Part shown: in pieces, positions 51,221 to 60,832 of the stretch
Layout of the letters: every line of letters begins with the position of its first letter
Position numbering within the stretch: position 1 is the first letter of the stretch
Source of the DNA: CBDANZ01 sp965197865
GTDB lineage: Bacteria; Acidobacteriota; Vicinamibacteria; Vicinamibacterales; CAVVIG01
Direction: 5' to 3'
DNA: 64,000 nt
NCBI GenBank assembly: GCA_965197865.1
Contig: CBDANZ010000004.1
Span: 558,001-622,000, forward strand
Made by a program: the position numbers and the translations under genes
The notes under the pieces: generated by a model
Told to the model about the DNA's origin: nothing
Database searches by the model: none
The model's input: only the letters and a program-made list of their open reading frames with translations

Positions 51221-52701
51221 CAGTCTGTGTTTAAACCCTGCGATTCACGCGGCGACGGGTAGCAGCTCAAAACAATGACGCGGCGACGACCCCGGCGATC
51301 GATCAACGAATCTTGGTTCATGGTTCCCCCAGAGAGCGCCGAGGCGCGCCCATACGGCGATGAAGACAGCCAAGACGCCTGCGGCGCGGCCCTGCAAGCG
51401 CCGTGGCGTGCCGATGCCGAGGCACTGGCGCATCGCGAGCCCCAAGTTGAAGCCGCCGCCATGAATCAGTAGACGCTTCAAGATGTTGTCGTGTCCCCGC
51501 AAGTGCGTGCGTCGCATCCCGCCGGTCTCATAGAGGTGGGCAAACGATCGCTCGGCGAGTTCCGCCCGTCGCCGCCGCAAGCGTCGCCCGCGGGCGCCCC
51601 GGAGACGGCGGCGATTCCCATGGACGGGCGCGTACGCATCCGGCGCGTCGGACCAATCGCGCCGGCCACGGTCGGGTTCCGAAATGTACGACCGCAGGCC
51701 CACCGCAGCCAGGTCTACCATCGTCTCGTTGCTGTGATAGCCCTTGTCCGCGACGATGTCCTCCAACCTCCCGCGCGCGTCGGTCGTCGCGTGCGCGGCT
51801 TCCACCTGTTCGGCCGCCGTGATCGCCGCCGTGACAAGCGTCCTCGTGTCGCCCTGATCGGCGCCCTGCACCGTCACCGCGACCAACGCGCCGCTCTCCA
51901 GATCGATCGCATGCTCGGCTTTGTGCGCCAAGTGCGTCTGGCCGTCTTTCATTTTCGCGACCTTCGCGTCAGGATCGCTGGGGCTGGTCCACTCGCTGTT
52001 CGAGGTTTTCTTCTTCCGCGTGCGATCAAACCGCGCCAAGACTTCGCGCGTCGGCGTCTTGATCCCCGAGGCGGCGGCGAGGCGGGTCAGATACGCCTGG
52101 TAGGCTTCCCCCGTGTCCCGGCGCACGATACTCCGCATGGCGGCGTTGGCCTCCAACGTCGTCGCGTCGATCGCGATCGTCCGGCCCTTCAACAGGCCGG
52201 CGGCCGCCAGGCGCTGCTGGACCCACGTGAACACCGCCCGGTGCGTCTCCACATCGATCACGCGGCGGGTGCGCGAAATCGTCGAGTGATCCGGGGCCGC
52301 CTCCTCCAGCCCGAGTCGCAGGAAGCTCCGCACCGCCAGCGAGTCCGCCGCACGCCATGCGATGCCGCGCTCCGAATCGATGCCTTCGAAGTACCCAACC
52401 AGCAACAAGCGGAAGTAGCGACCGGGCGCCAGACTCGGGCGGCCCAACACCGGCGCGTAGAAGGATCGACAGGCGTCTTCCACGAAGGTGTCGAAGCCGT
52501 CGGCATCCAGCAACGCATTCAAGCGCGTGTAGAACGGATGCCCAGGCGAGACCGGCAGATCCGACGCGGCAATCCACAACGGAGGTTGTTCGGGGTCGCG
52601 GGTGCCCATGGCCATGCGCCACAGTGTAAGGAGCGGGATCGATCCTGTCGATCCCCTCGCCAATAACAAGGGGCTGCTCGATCGACTTTCACCACGGGCT
52701 G
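51221..52701 (-). mobile_element. IS1182-like insertion sequence, complete
   Basis: Ends CAGTCTGTG (51221) and, inverted, CAGCCCGTGGTGAAAGTC (to 52701) form imperfect terminal repeats of about 18 bases. CTAG at 51217-51220 and 52702-52705 is the target duplication. The right-hand end matches the MITE ends at 25494 in 17 of 18 bases. One transposase gene fills the element. It sits between tRNA-Pro and the TonB-dependent receptor gene. Confidence 0.88.
51245..52615 (-). CDS. IS1182/IS5-like DDE transposase
   Basis: 456 residues from the ATG at 52615. The N-terminal transposase-associated domain carries YFRLLLVGYFEGIDSERGIA and HSTISRTRR. The DDE core shows TIAIDATTLEANAAM (first Asp), HKAEHAIDLESGALVAV, DIVADKGYHSNETM (second Asp), and RSYISEPDRGRRDW before the C-terminal HLYETGGMRRTHLRG. 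The frame is intact. IS1182 versus another IS5-like group needs a database comparison. Confidence 0.9.
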   Translation of the reverse strand: MAMGTRDPEQPPLWIAASDLPVSPGHPFYTRLNALLDADGFDTFVEDACRSFYAPVLGRPSLAPGRYFRLLLVGYFEGIDSERGIAWRAADSLAVRSFLRLGLEEAAPDHSTISRTRRVIDVETHRAVFTWVQQRLAAAGLLKGRTIAIDATTLEANAAMRSIVRRDTGEAYQAYLTRLAAASGIKTPTREVLARFDRTRKKKTSNSEWTSPSDPDAKVAKMKDGQTHLAHKAEHAIDLESGALVAVTVQGADQGDTRTLVTAAITAAEQVEAAHATTDARGRLEDIVADKGYHSNETMVDLAAVGLRSYISEPDRGRRDWSDAPDAYAPVHGNRRRLRGARGRRLRRRRAELAERSFAHLYETGGMRRTHLRGHDNILKRLLIHGGGFNLGLAMRQCLGIGTPRRLQGRAAGVLAVFIAVWARLGALWGNHEPRFVDRSPGSSPRHCFELLPVAA

Positions 52702-52705
52702 CTAG

Positions 52706-52878
52706 GATCCACGGTTTTGGATCGCGACGCTTCCAGCTCGGAAATTTCACGAGCACGCTGATTGACTTGCACATACTGGCAGGTTAAGGTGTCGGGGCAG
52801 GTGATTTCCTCATACGCTTGCGAGTGCTACCACCGCGGGGTGGAGGACAACCACCTATCGAACGAAGGAGGACGGATT
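52706..52878. other. Leader region before the TonB-dependent receptor
   Basis: After the right CTAG, a noncoding leader with AAGGAGGACGG just before the receptor ATG. No other feature is clear. The IS insertion lies about 175 bases upstream of the start and could have changed the promoter. Confidence 0.5.
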
Positions 52879-55800
52879 ATGGACCGACGAGGCATCGTGG
52901 GACTTTTACTGGTGGTGGGTGGGATCTTGCTCGCCCCGACAGCGCTGTGGGCGCAGAGGGCAACGACCGGTGGTATAGCGGGGACCGTGACAGACACCAC
53001 TGGTGGCGTGCTTCCCGGCGTGACCGTGGAAGCTTCTAGCCCAGCATTGCTGCAAGTGCGGTCCGTGACCAGCGACGCTGAGGGGTTGTTCCGGATGCTG
53101 GGGCTCCCGCCTGGCAGATACAGCGTCTCCTTCACGTTGCCCGGGTTCAGCACGTTTGTGCGCGACGGCATCGACTTGTCAACGGGCATTACGGCGCAAG
53201 TGGACGGGGAGATGCGGGTGGGGGCGCTCGAAGAGACGGTCACCGTGACCGGCTTGGCCCCCGTGGTCGACGTCCAGAACGTCATCACGCAGAACATCCT
53301 CTCGCGCGAGGTCTTAGATGTGTTGCCGACGGGCAAGACCGTCCAGGGCTTCGCGGCGCTGACCGTGGGCGCGTCGTTGCAGGGGGTGGGTGGCAACATG
53401 CACGACGTCGGGGGGAATCGAGGTGAGCAGTTCGGTTCAATCTTGATTCACGGCAGTCACCAACTTGATGGGCGCCTCACCATTGACGGCATGCGGTACA
53501 ACAACACGTTCAATAATGGCGGTGGACAAGCCCGCACCTATTTTCCCAATCAGAATGCCGTCCAAGAAGTCGTGATCGAGACGACCGGCGTACCGGCCGA
53601 ACAGGAAACTGGCGGCGTCGTCCAGAACTCGGTGCTGAAGGACGGCGGCAATCTGTGGACGGGAAACTTCGTCGGCGGTGGCACAAATAAAAGCTTGCAA
53701 AGCTCGAATCTCTCGCCCTATTTGGAAAATCTGGGCCTCGAAGAGTCGAGCAGGGTTAAGAAGATTTGGGATTGGGGGGGCGGAGTAGGTGGACCGATCC
53801 TGCGGGACAGGCTCTGGTTTTACTATGCTCACCGGGATTGGGGGACCCAGGAATTCAATGCCGGTCAGTTCTATAACAAGTCCCCGAGAAATGCGGCCGG
53901 ACAGATTGTGGCCTACGTGCCCGATCTCGACATGCAGGGCTTCAGTAACATTTACAACCACGACAACAGCGCTCGGTTGAACTGGCAGGCTGCTCAGAAT
54001 CACCGGATCTCGATCTCGCACAGTGTCCAGAAGAACTGCTACTGCAACTTTGGAAGTTCTGGCTCCCCCTCACGCCAATCGCAGTGGCATTTTTCGCCAA
54101 CCTACCTGGCCATCGGCACCTGGACGTACACGGCCAGCGATCGGCTGCTGTTCGAGGCGGGTGTCGCGTCATTGAAGAGCGTGATGTCTCCCCAGCTGGC
54201 CCCAGCACCCGCGCACGGGAATGGCGTGCTGGATACCGACCTGCGGATCACCGATCTTGGGACGGGGTTCTCCTTCGGCGGCGGTAGCCCTTCGGGAAGC
54301 TGGGCGAGCCTGACCCTCAACCGCAAAGGGAATGACTTCAGCCAACACAACGAACGCTTCTCGGTCTCGTACATCACCGGGACGCATGCGTTCAAGGCCG
54401 GGGTGCAGACCTTGTTTGGGATCGATGACTACCCGTTCGTCGGGAACCCCAAGACGCCCTTCGAGGTTAGATTGTTTAATGGCGTGCCAGTCAGGCTCAG
54501 GCAGTGGGCGACGCCCGGGGGCGCCAGCCACAAAATGTCGAACATTGGGATGTTCGCGCAGGACCAGTGGACCATCGACCGGGTTACCCTCAATATCGGC
54601 CTGCGAGTCGATCGGTTCATCGGGCACCTTCCTGCGCAGACGCGGCCTGGGGGCCTGGTCGTACCGGAGCTTTTCACGCCGGAGACGAGGAACATCGTTG
54701 ACCTGAAGGACTACACGCCGCGGATGGGCGTCGCCTGGGACGTGTTTGGGGATGGCCGAACGGCAGTCAAGGTCTCGGCGGGGAAATACGTGGCTGCGTT
54801 GGCCGCCGAATTCATGAGACCCATTAACCCGGCGGAATCGCTGGTCACAAACGCATACCGGCCCTGGGCCGACGCGAACATGAACTTCTTCCCAGACTGC
54901 GATCTCAGCAACAATGCTGCGAATGGGGAGTGCGGCTCGCAAGACAACAACCTGTTCGGCACGGTTAATCAGACGCGACGTTATTCCGACGAAGTGGTGA
55001 AAGGCTGGGGGAATCGCGAATACGGCTGGCAGACGGCGTTCTCCGTCCAGCACGAGCTGAGAGACGGTTTCGGGGTGACCCTCGGCTACTTCCGCACGTG
55101 GTATGGCAACTTCTCGGTGATTGACAATACGTTCTTGACATCGGCCGACTACGATCCGTTCTGCGTGACGGCCCCGGTCGATTCGCGATTGCCAGGCGGC
55201 GGCGGGTATGAGATCTGCAACGGGCTTGGCGATATCAAGCCGGAAATGCGCGGTAAGGTCGACCAGGTGGTCAGGCTCTGGCAGACCTCTTCCGAACGCG
55301 GACTGGGCAATTCGTTCTCGTCGCCGGCCGAGGTCTACAACGGGGTCGATCTCACGTTCAACGCGCGGTTCGGAGAAGGCGGGCTCCTACAAGGAGGCAC
55401 GAATTTCGGACGCGTGACGCGTAACTGCCCAGGCGGCATCATCCCCAATAATCTGCCGATCTTTTCGGCGGAGGCACCGGTGCAGCACTGCGCGACCCGG
55501 CCGCCATTTTTCCAACCCCAGTTCAAGCTGGCGGGCATTTATCCCCTGCCGTACGACTTCGATATCAGCGCCACGTTCCAACACCTCCCAGGCATTGGCA
55601 TTGGCGAGCGACGTCAGCAGGGCTCTCGGTTTGTTTCGAGGAGCTATACCAGCGCGCAGATCAAACCCTCGCTCGGTCGCGATCTATCTTCGGGTCCAAA
55701 TGGCAGGTATACTGTTCACTTGTTCGAACAGGACAAGTACTTCGAGCCGCGGCTCATCCAGCTCGACGTTCGGCTGACGAAGGTCCTGCGGCTCGGACGC

Positions 55801-55950
55801 ACGCGCACGCGACTGAGCGCGGACATCTATAACCTGTTTAACGACGACGCGATCCTGGCCATGCAAACAACGTTCGGGTCACAGTATCGACGCCCCCAGC
55901 AGGTGATGAACGGGCGCTTGTTCAAGTTTGGCGTTCAATTCGACCTGTGA
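52879..55950 (+). CDS. TonB-dependent receptor with carboxypeptidase-regulatory-like domain (Oar type)
   Basis: Outer-membrane beta-barrel of about 1023 residues. A signal peptide (IVGLLLVVGGILLAPTALWAQ) is followed by a CarboxypepD_reg-like domain (TGGIAGTVTDTTGGVLPGVTVE, then GLPPGRYSVSFTLPGF), a plug region and the barrel, ending in FKFGVQFDL with a terminal-aromatic beta signal. AAGGAGGACGG before the ATG at 52879 sets the start. Oar-like receptors are abundant in Acidobacteriota and import oligosaccharides or peptides; the ligand is unknown. The downstream hydrolase and DUF5916 genes may be functionally linked. Confidence 0.9.
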   Translation: MDRRGIVGLLLVVGGILLAPTALWAQRATTGGIAGTVTDTTGGVLPGVTVEASSPALLQVRSVTSDAEGLFRMLGLPPGRYSVSFTLPGFSTFVRDGIDLSTGITAQVDGEMRVGALEETVTVTGLAPVVDVQNVITQNILSREVLDVLPTGKTVQGFAALTVGASLQGVGGNMHDVGGNRGEQFGSILIHGSHQLDGRLTIDGMRYNNTFNNGGGQARTYFPNQNAVQEVVIETTGVPAEQETGGVVQNSVLKDGGNLWTGNFVGGGTNKSLQSSNLSPYLENLGLEESSRVKKIWDWGGGVGGPILRDRLWFYYAHRDWGTQEFNAGQFYNKSPRNAAGQIVAYVPDLDMQGFSNIYNHDNSARLNWQAAQNHRISISHSVQKNCYCNFGSSGSPSRQSQWHFSPTYLAIGTWTYTASDRLLFEAGVASLKSVMSPQLAPAPAHGNGVLDTDLRITDLGTGFSFGGGSPSGSWASLTLNRKGNDFSQHNERFSVSYITGTHAFKAGVQTLFGIDDYPFVGNPKTPFEVRLFNGVPVRLRQWATPGGASHKMSNIGMFAQDQWTIDRVTLNIGLRVDRFIGHLPAQTRPGGLVVPELFTPETRNIVDLKDYTPRMGVAWDVFGDGRTAVKVSAGKYVAALAAEFMRPINPAESLVTNAYRPWADANMNFFPDCDLSNNAANGECGSQDNNLFGTVNQTRRYSDEVVKGWGNREYGWQTAFSVQHELRDGFGVTLGYFRTWYGNFSVIDNTFLTSADYDPFCVTAPVDSRLPGGGGYEICNGLGDIKPEMRGKVDQVVRLWQTSSERGLGNSFSSPAEVYNGVDLTFNARFGEGGLLQGGTNFGRVTRNCPGGIIPNNLPIFSAEAPVQHCATRPPFFQPQFKLAGIYPLPYDFDISATFQHLPGIGIGERRQQGSRFVSRSYTSAQIKPSLGRDLSSGPNGRYTVHLFEQDKYFEPRLIQLDVRLTKVLRLGRTRTRLSADIYNLFNDDAILAMQTTFGSQYRRPQQVMNGRLFKFGVQFDL

Positions 55951-56003
55951 GGAGACAATCAGGGGGGCAATGCCGAGTCGCTTCGGCAGAGTAAGAGAGG
56001 CCC

Positions 56004-56037
56004 CCGGGAACGTTGGCCTACGGGCCATCGTTCCCGG
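56004..56037 (+). terminator. Hairpin with TACG tetraloop after the receptor gene
   Basis: CCGGGAACGTTGGCC and GGCCATCGTTCCCGG pair over 15 positions with one mismatch around a TACG loop closed by C-G, a very stable form. There is no T-run, so termination is probable but not certain. Confidence 0.55.
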
Positions 56038-56081
56038 ACCGGCCGTGACGCCGCATCATTCGTCCGCATCGTTTCCACAGA

Positions 56082-56116
56082 ACGGGGGCTCCCGGGTACG
56101 GACCGGGAGCCCCCGT
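56082..56116 (+). terminator. Second strong hairpin
   Basis: ACGGGGGCTCCCGG pairs with CCGGGAGCCCCCGT over 14 perfect base pairs with a 7-base loop. Together with the first hairpin it separates the receptor gene from the stump downstream. Confidence 0.55.
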
Positions 56117-56154
56117 TCGCGTTTGCGTTCGGTGACGGCGATGTGTTCGCCTCG

Positions 56155-56290
56155 GAACGTGCCGCACTCGCCCGGCTTCCACGACAACAACCCGCTCGCC
56201 GAGAACTTCCGGTACGGGCTCACGTATCTGCAGCCCTCACCGGTGATGAACGGGGGCTTGGTCAAGCTCGGCGACCACTTCGATTTCTGA
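56155..56290 (+). pseudogene. C-terminal stump of a second TonB-dependent receptor
   Basis: The last 40-odd codons read PHSPGFHDNNPLAENFRYG then LTYLQPSPVMNGGLVKLGD and HFDF before TGA. This aligns with the end of the intact receptor (NNDDA region, PQQVMNGRLFKFG, VQFDL). No start or upstream domain is present. It is either the relic of a tandem receptor copy or of a partner gene. Confidence 0.65.
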
Positions 56291-56750
56291 CATCGACAAG
56301 GGTTTGTCCGAGGAGGCCTTCTCGTCAGCTTCGTGAATTGTGAGGGTGCGCGTTCTTCGCGAGTACGCACGTTCCCACAGGCGTGTCTTGTTCGTTCGAG
56401 GACGGATCTGGTCGGCCGAGAGAGACAAGAACATCCTCGTGCCGGCGATCGCGGAACCGATCGGGTGTCACGAAGAGATGAGGGCCGGCGGCGACGAGAC
56501 GCTTGCCTGGCGACATTGCGCGGAAGACTCTCGCGATTGTCGCGCCACGCCCAGGCCTGAAGATCCACTACGAAGATCCACTACCATGAAGAGGGGCCAG
56601 AAAGTCTGGTGGCCGTGACCGATCGTGTTCGCTCTCATTGTCGTGCGTCTACAATCGGTTCAAAGGAAACCCACGACACGCGGACGTGGCGGGTGGGTTC
56701 TTGCGCCGGGATTCGGGGCCATTGGAAACCCAATTTGCAAGGAGGGTGGG
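56291..56750. other. Spacer without a recognised gene
   Basis: Contains a short direct repeat GAAGATCCACTAC near 56555-56582 and otherwise nothing I can identify. Short frames here do not resemble known proteins. Confidence 0.5.
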
Positions 56751-57908
56751 ATGCGTAACGACATTCGCGGTCTCGTCACCTCGTCTCTGTTGATCGCACT
56801 TGCCTTCTGGCTGATCAGTGCAGCGTCACCCGCGACGCAAGGACCGTACTATCCTCCGGCGGGTCAGTGGAGCCACAAAGCCCCCGCCGAAGTCGGCATG
56901 GACGCTTCCAAGCTACGCGATGCCATCGAGTTCATGAAAGCCCACGAAACCAGGAGACCGGCTCGAGACTTCTCGGCCCAGGAAAATATCTTTGGAAAGC
57001 TCCTCGCGTCGATGCCGACGAGGCGCGCGGCCACCAATGGCCTGGTCATCCGTCAGGGCTATATCGTTGCTGAGTTCGGCGAGACGATGCGCCCAGATCC
57101 TGTGTACAGCGTGGCAAAGAGCATGCTTTCGACCGTTGCGGGGATCGCGCTCGACCGTGGCCTGATTTCCGATCTGGATGAGCCTGTCGCACGTTTAGTG
57201 AAAGACGGCGGATACGATTCGCCTCACAACCGTCTGGTTACCTGGAGAAATCACCTGCAGCAAGAGTCGGAATGGGAAGGCGAAGTGTGGGGCAAAAAGT
57301 CCGACTTTGTCGGGGCGGAGGCCTTCGGCGCTGCCGAGAAGAAACCACGGGCGATTCGGGCGCCGGGCGCGGTCTACGAATACAACGACGTCCGCATCAA
57401 TCGCTTTGCACTGTCGCTGCTGAGATTGTTCAGGAAGCCGCTTCCTGATGTTTTCTCGGACGAAGTGATGAATCCAATCGGCGCCTCGACGACGTGGAAG
57501 TGGGTGCCGTACGCGAACTCCTATGTGGACGTTGACGGTATGCGGATGGCATCGGTGAGCGGGGGCACGCGCTGGGGCGGTGGCATCTGGATGAGCAGTC
57601 ACGACATGGCACGGTTCGGCCTGCTTTGGTTACGAGGTGGCAAGTGGGGCAATCGTCAGATTCTCTCGCCAGCCTACGTGAAGATGGCGGTGACGGCGAG
57701 TGCCCATGGTCCGGACTATGGCTTTCTGTGGTGGCTCAATACGCGGCAGGGACTGTGGGCAGGGTCGTCAGCGGCGGCATTCTCAGCCCGGGGCAACGGT
57801 GGCAACATCATCTTCGTCGATCCCAGTCACGATGTCGTGGTGGTGATGCGATGGAGCACGCAATCGTCCGAGAGTTTGAGGAGAATCGTTGACGCGATCA
57901 CGAGCTGA
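56751..57908 (+). CDS. Serine hydrolase, beta-lactamase/class C-like
   Basis: Exported hydrolase of the beta-lactamase-related family (esterase/DD-peptidase type). A signal peptide (LVTSSLLIALAFWLISAASPA) precedes S120-V-A-K123 (SxxK). The second motif region is VYEYNDVRINRFAL and the third, where KTG or HxG is usual, reads ARGNGGN. AAGGAGGG before the ATG at 56751 sets the start. 385 residues. The substrate is unknown. Confidence 0.85.
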   Translation: MRNDIRGLVTSSLLIALAFWLISAASPATQGPYYPPAGQWSHKAPAEVGMDASKLRDAIEFMKAHETRRPARDFSAQENIFGKLLASMPTRRAATNGLVIRQGYIVAEFGETMRPDPVYSVAKSMLSTVAGIALDRGLISDLDEPVARLVKDGGYDSPHNRLVTWRNHLQQESEWEGEVWGKKSDFVGAEAFGAAEKKPRAIRAPGAVYEYNDVRINRFALSLLRLFRKPLPDVFSDEVMNPIGASTTWKWVPYANSYVDVDGMRMASVSGGTRWGGGIWMSSHDMARFGLLWLRGGKWGNRQILSPAYVKMAVTASAHGPDYGFLWWLNTRQGLWAGSSAAAFSARGNGGNIIFVDPSHDVVVVMRWSTQSSESLRRIVDAITS

Positions 57909-58184
57909 GAGATTTCGAGGCTCTTGGGGCGGGTCGCTCGTTCGATTAGGGCGCCTCGCGTCGAGCTCTGCCCAGCCTTTTCGCGATCCAGCCGGCGCAT
58001 CGACGAACGGCCGGCCCGCAGGCCGACGGCCCGCTCTCACTGGGAAGGGTTGGCCAACCCCGGCGATGATCGGAACGCTTCCGGCGGCCGACACGATTCG
58101 ATCGCCGCGAGACCGTCGTTTGCGACTGCGGGCCAGCGGCCGTTGAGATGCAATGAGGGCCGGTGTGTCCAGACGAGACACTCG
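57909..58184. other. Spacer without a recognised gene
   Basis: An open frame extends upstream of the DUF5916 start but shows no family resemblance. I see no clear promoter. Confidence 0.5.
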
Positions 58185-60503
58185 ATGATTCGCGCCGGCG
58201 CCAGCCTCCTCATCTTCGGCATCCTTTTGGCCCGACCCGGTGAGGCCGGCCAGCGGGCCGCCTCATTCGCCTCGCTCGTATCACAAACGGCGCCGGCGGA
58301 AGCATTGGAGCTCCCGTTCACGTTTGACGGCCCCCCGGCCCCAGTGCCTCCAGAGGTGATCGCTCGCGACGCGGTGGGCCGCGCGACCATTCGCGCCGTG
58401 CGTCTCACGGCGCCGATTCGGGTTGACGGACGACTCGACGAGGCTGTCTACGCGAGCGTGCCGCCTATTTCGGATTTCATCCAGACGGAGCCGCTGGAGG
58501 GCTCGCCGGCGACCGAGAAGACCGAGCTGTGGGTGCTCTTCGACCACAACAACGTGTACGTCGTCGCCCGCTGCTGGGAGAGCCATCCGGAGCGGATGGT
58601 CGTCAACGAGATGCGGCGAGATAGTCTGAACATCGTGCAGAACGAAAATGTTGCGTTTGCGTTCGATACCTTCTATGACGGGCGGAGCAGCGTCTTGTTC
58701 GAAATGAACCCCCTTGGCGGTCGGATCGATGGCCAGGTGACCAATGAGCGCCAGATCAACTTGGATTGGAATCCGGTCTGGGACCTCAAGGTCGGGCGGT
58801 TCGAGGGCGGCTGGACGTTGGAAGCCGCCATCCCGTTCAAGTCGCTTCGCTACCGGCCTGGACGCGCGCAGATTTGGGGGTTCAATGCCCGGCGCATGAA
58901 CCGCTGGAAAAACGAGGTATCGTTCCTGACGCGCATTCCGGCTTCCCTAGGTGCAGGTGGACACTTCAGGTCATCGCTGATGGCGACGGTGGTGGGATTG
59001 GAAGCACCGTCGGGCGTGAGAAATCTCGAGATCAAGCCGTACGCGATCTCGGACCTGACGAGCGATCTCACCGCCAGCCCGACGATTTCCAACGATCTGG
59101 GCGGAGATGTTGGGGTCGATGTGAAGTACGGCCTGACGCCGAACCTGACGGCCGACTTCACCTACAACACTGATTTTGCACAGGTCGAGGCCGACGAGCA
59201 GCAGGTCAATCTCACGCGGTTCAGCCTGTTTTTTCCGGAGAAGCGCGAATTCTTTCTCGAGAATCAGGGCACCTTCGCGTTTGGCGGCGCCGCGACCAGT
59301 GGGCGGAGTGCGGGCGCGGGGGACACGCCGATTCTGTTCTACAGTCGGCGAATTGGTCTCCATGAGGGGCGGGCGGCGCCAATCCAGGCCGGCGGGCGCC
59401 TGACGGGCCGACTCGGTCGGTTCAGTCTCGGCGTGTTGAACATTCAGTCCAGCGATGAGCCGCGATCGGGGGCGCGAGAGACGAGTTTCTCGGTTGTGCG
59501 AGTCAAACGCGACATCCTGCGCCGGAGCAGCATCGGGGCGCTGTTCACCAGGCGGTCAGTCGGCCAGGGCGGCGACGGGGCCAATGACGCGTACGGCGTG
59601 GATGGGACGTTTGCCTTCTTTGACAACCTGGCTATCAATACGTACTGGGCGCGGACGCGTACCGCCGGCTTGTCGGGTCAGGATACCAGCTATCGTGCGC
59701 ACCTGGATTACAGGGGGGATCGGTACGGCGCCCGACTCGAGCGCCTCGTCGTGGGTGACCACTTCAACCCGGAAGTGGGGTTTGTGCGACGTGACGACAT
59801 GCGCAAGAGTTTCGCCCGATTCCGGTTCAGCCCGCGCCCACGGTCGATGCAGTCGATCCGCAAACTCTCGTGGATCGGATCGCTGGTATATGTCGAGAAT
59901 GGCGCCGGCCTCCTGGAGACCCGGGACCGGGACGCCGAGTTCGACATCGAGTTCCAAAACAGCGATAGGTTCATTGTCGCTTATCGCGACACCTACGAAT
60001 TTCTCACGCACCCGTTCCCTATCGCGCCCGGAGTCACCCTGCCCGTGGGGAGCTACGACTATGCGAGCGTGCGAACCCGCTTCAACTTTGGCCAGCAGCG
60101 AAAGATCTCCGCCAACATTTCGGCGGAGTACGGCACCTTCTACAGCGGCCATAAGACGACTATTGGCCTCAGCAGAGGCCGGATGAACATCAGGCCCCAA
60201 CTCTCGATCGAGCCCAGCATGTCAGTCAACTGGGTGAATCTGGCGGAGGGCGCCTTCACGACCAGCTTGGTCGGGTCGCGGGTCACCTACACGATGACGC
60301 CGCTGATGTTCGTGAGCGCGCTGCTGCAGTACAACTCCAGCAGCCATGCGGTGGCCGCCAACGTGCGCCTGCGGTGGGAATATCGGCCGGGCAGCGAGCT
60401 GTTCGTCGTGTTCAACGAACAGCGAGACACGCTGGCGCGCCAGTTTCCGGCGCTCGCGAATCGGGTGGTCATCGTCAAGATTAATCGCTTGGTCAGGTTT
60501 TGA
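58185..60503 (+). CDS. DUF5916 outer-membrane protein with CBM9-like domain
   Basis: 772 residues from the ATG at 58185. A signal peptide (SLLIFGILLARPGEAGQ) is followed by a carbohydrate-binding module 9-like region (about residues 55-240: IRVDGRLDEAVYASVPPISDF, and LWVLFDHNNVYVVARCWE). The DUF5916 barrel region holds LFFPEKREFFLENQGTFAFG and a long run of alternating strands ending in VKINRLVRF. Proteins of this type sit in the outer membrane near TonB-dependent receptors; the function is unproven. Confidence 0.85.
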   Translation: MIRAGASLLIFGILLARPGEAGQRAASFASLVSQTAPAEALELPFTFDGPPAPVPPEVIARDAVGRATIRAVRLTAPIRVDGRLDEAVYASVPPISDFIQTEPLEGSPATEKTELWVLFDHNNVYVVARCWESHPERMVVNEMRRDSLNIVQNENVAFAFDTFYDGRSSVLFEMNPLGGRIDGQVTNERQINLDWNPVWDLKVGRFEGGWTLEAAIPFKSLRYRPGRAQIWGFNARRMNRWKNEVSFLTRIPASLGAGGHFRSSLMATVVGLEAPSGVRNLEIKPYAISDLTSDLTASPTISNDLGGDVGVDVKYGLTPNLTADFTYNTDFAQVEADEQQVNLTRFSLFFPEKREFFLENQGTFAFGGAATSGRSAGAGDTPILFYSRRIGLHEGRAAPIQAGGRLTGRLGRFSLGVLNIQSSDEPRSGARETSFSVVRVKRDILRRSSIGALFTRRSVGQGGDGANDAYGVDGTFAFFDNLAINTYWARTRTAGLSGQDTSYRAHLDYRGDRYGARLERLVVGDHFNPEVGFVRRDDMRKSFARFRFSPRPRSMQSIRKLSWIGSLVYVENGAGLLETRDRDAEFDIEFQNSDRFIVAYRDTYEFLTHPFPIAPGVTLPVGSYDYASVRTRFNFGQQRKISANISAEYGTFYSGHKTTIGLSRGRMNIRPQLSIEPSMSVNWVNLAEGAFTTSLVGSRVTYTMTPLMFVSALLQYNSSSHAVAANVRLRWEYRPGSELFVVFNEQRDTLARQFPALANRVVIVKINRLVRF

Positions 60504-60832
60504 CGACTTTGTGTGCGCCGTGAAGCGGCGCGTTCGCCGTGGGATGAGACGAGCCACGGCGATCACACGCTGCGCAAGGGGAACCGCACGCGGGAAATTC
60601 CGTACGTACGGTTGGACCAGGGGCCGCTGGCTCGCGCGTGTCCGCACGGGGCGGGCCGGGGTCTACTCTCAGTGGCCGCGACCACGGGGCTCGCTCCCAC
60701 GCTGAACGGGTGACGGACCATCGAGGTCCGCTAGCAATGGCGCTGTGTTAAGATCGGGCGCTTTCAGAGGAGCGTCTTGACTGCATGTCGTACGCCGCCC
60801 GCATCAGAGCTGTCGGCGTGGGAGTGGGTGTT
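60504..60832. other. Spacer before the hydrolase gene
   Basis: No recognisable gene. The frame from 60785 may extend the downstream hydrolase N-terminus, but ATG 60833 gives a better signal peptide. Confidence 0.45.

Noticed and set aside
57924..58184. Start of the DUF5916 protein at 57924
   Set aside because: The first 87 residues lack any signal or family match, while the ATG at 58185 begins a clean signal peptide.
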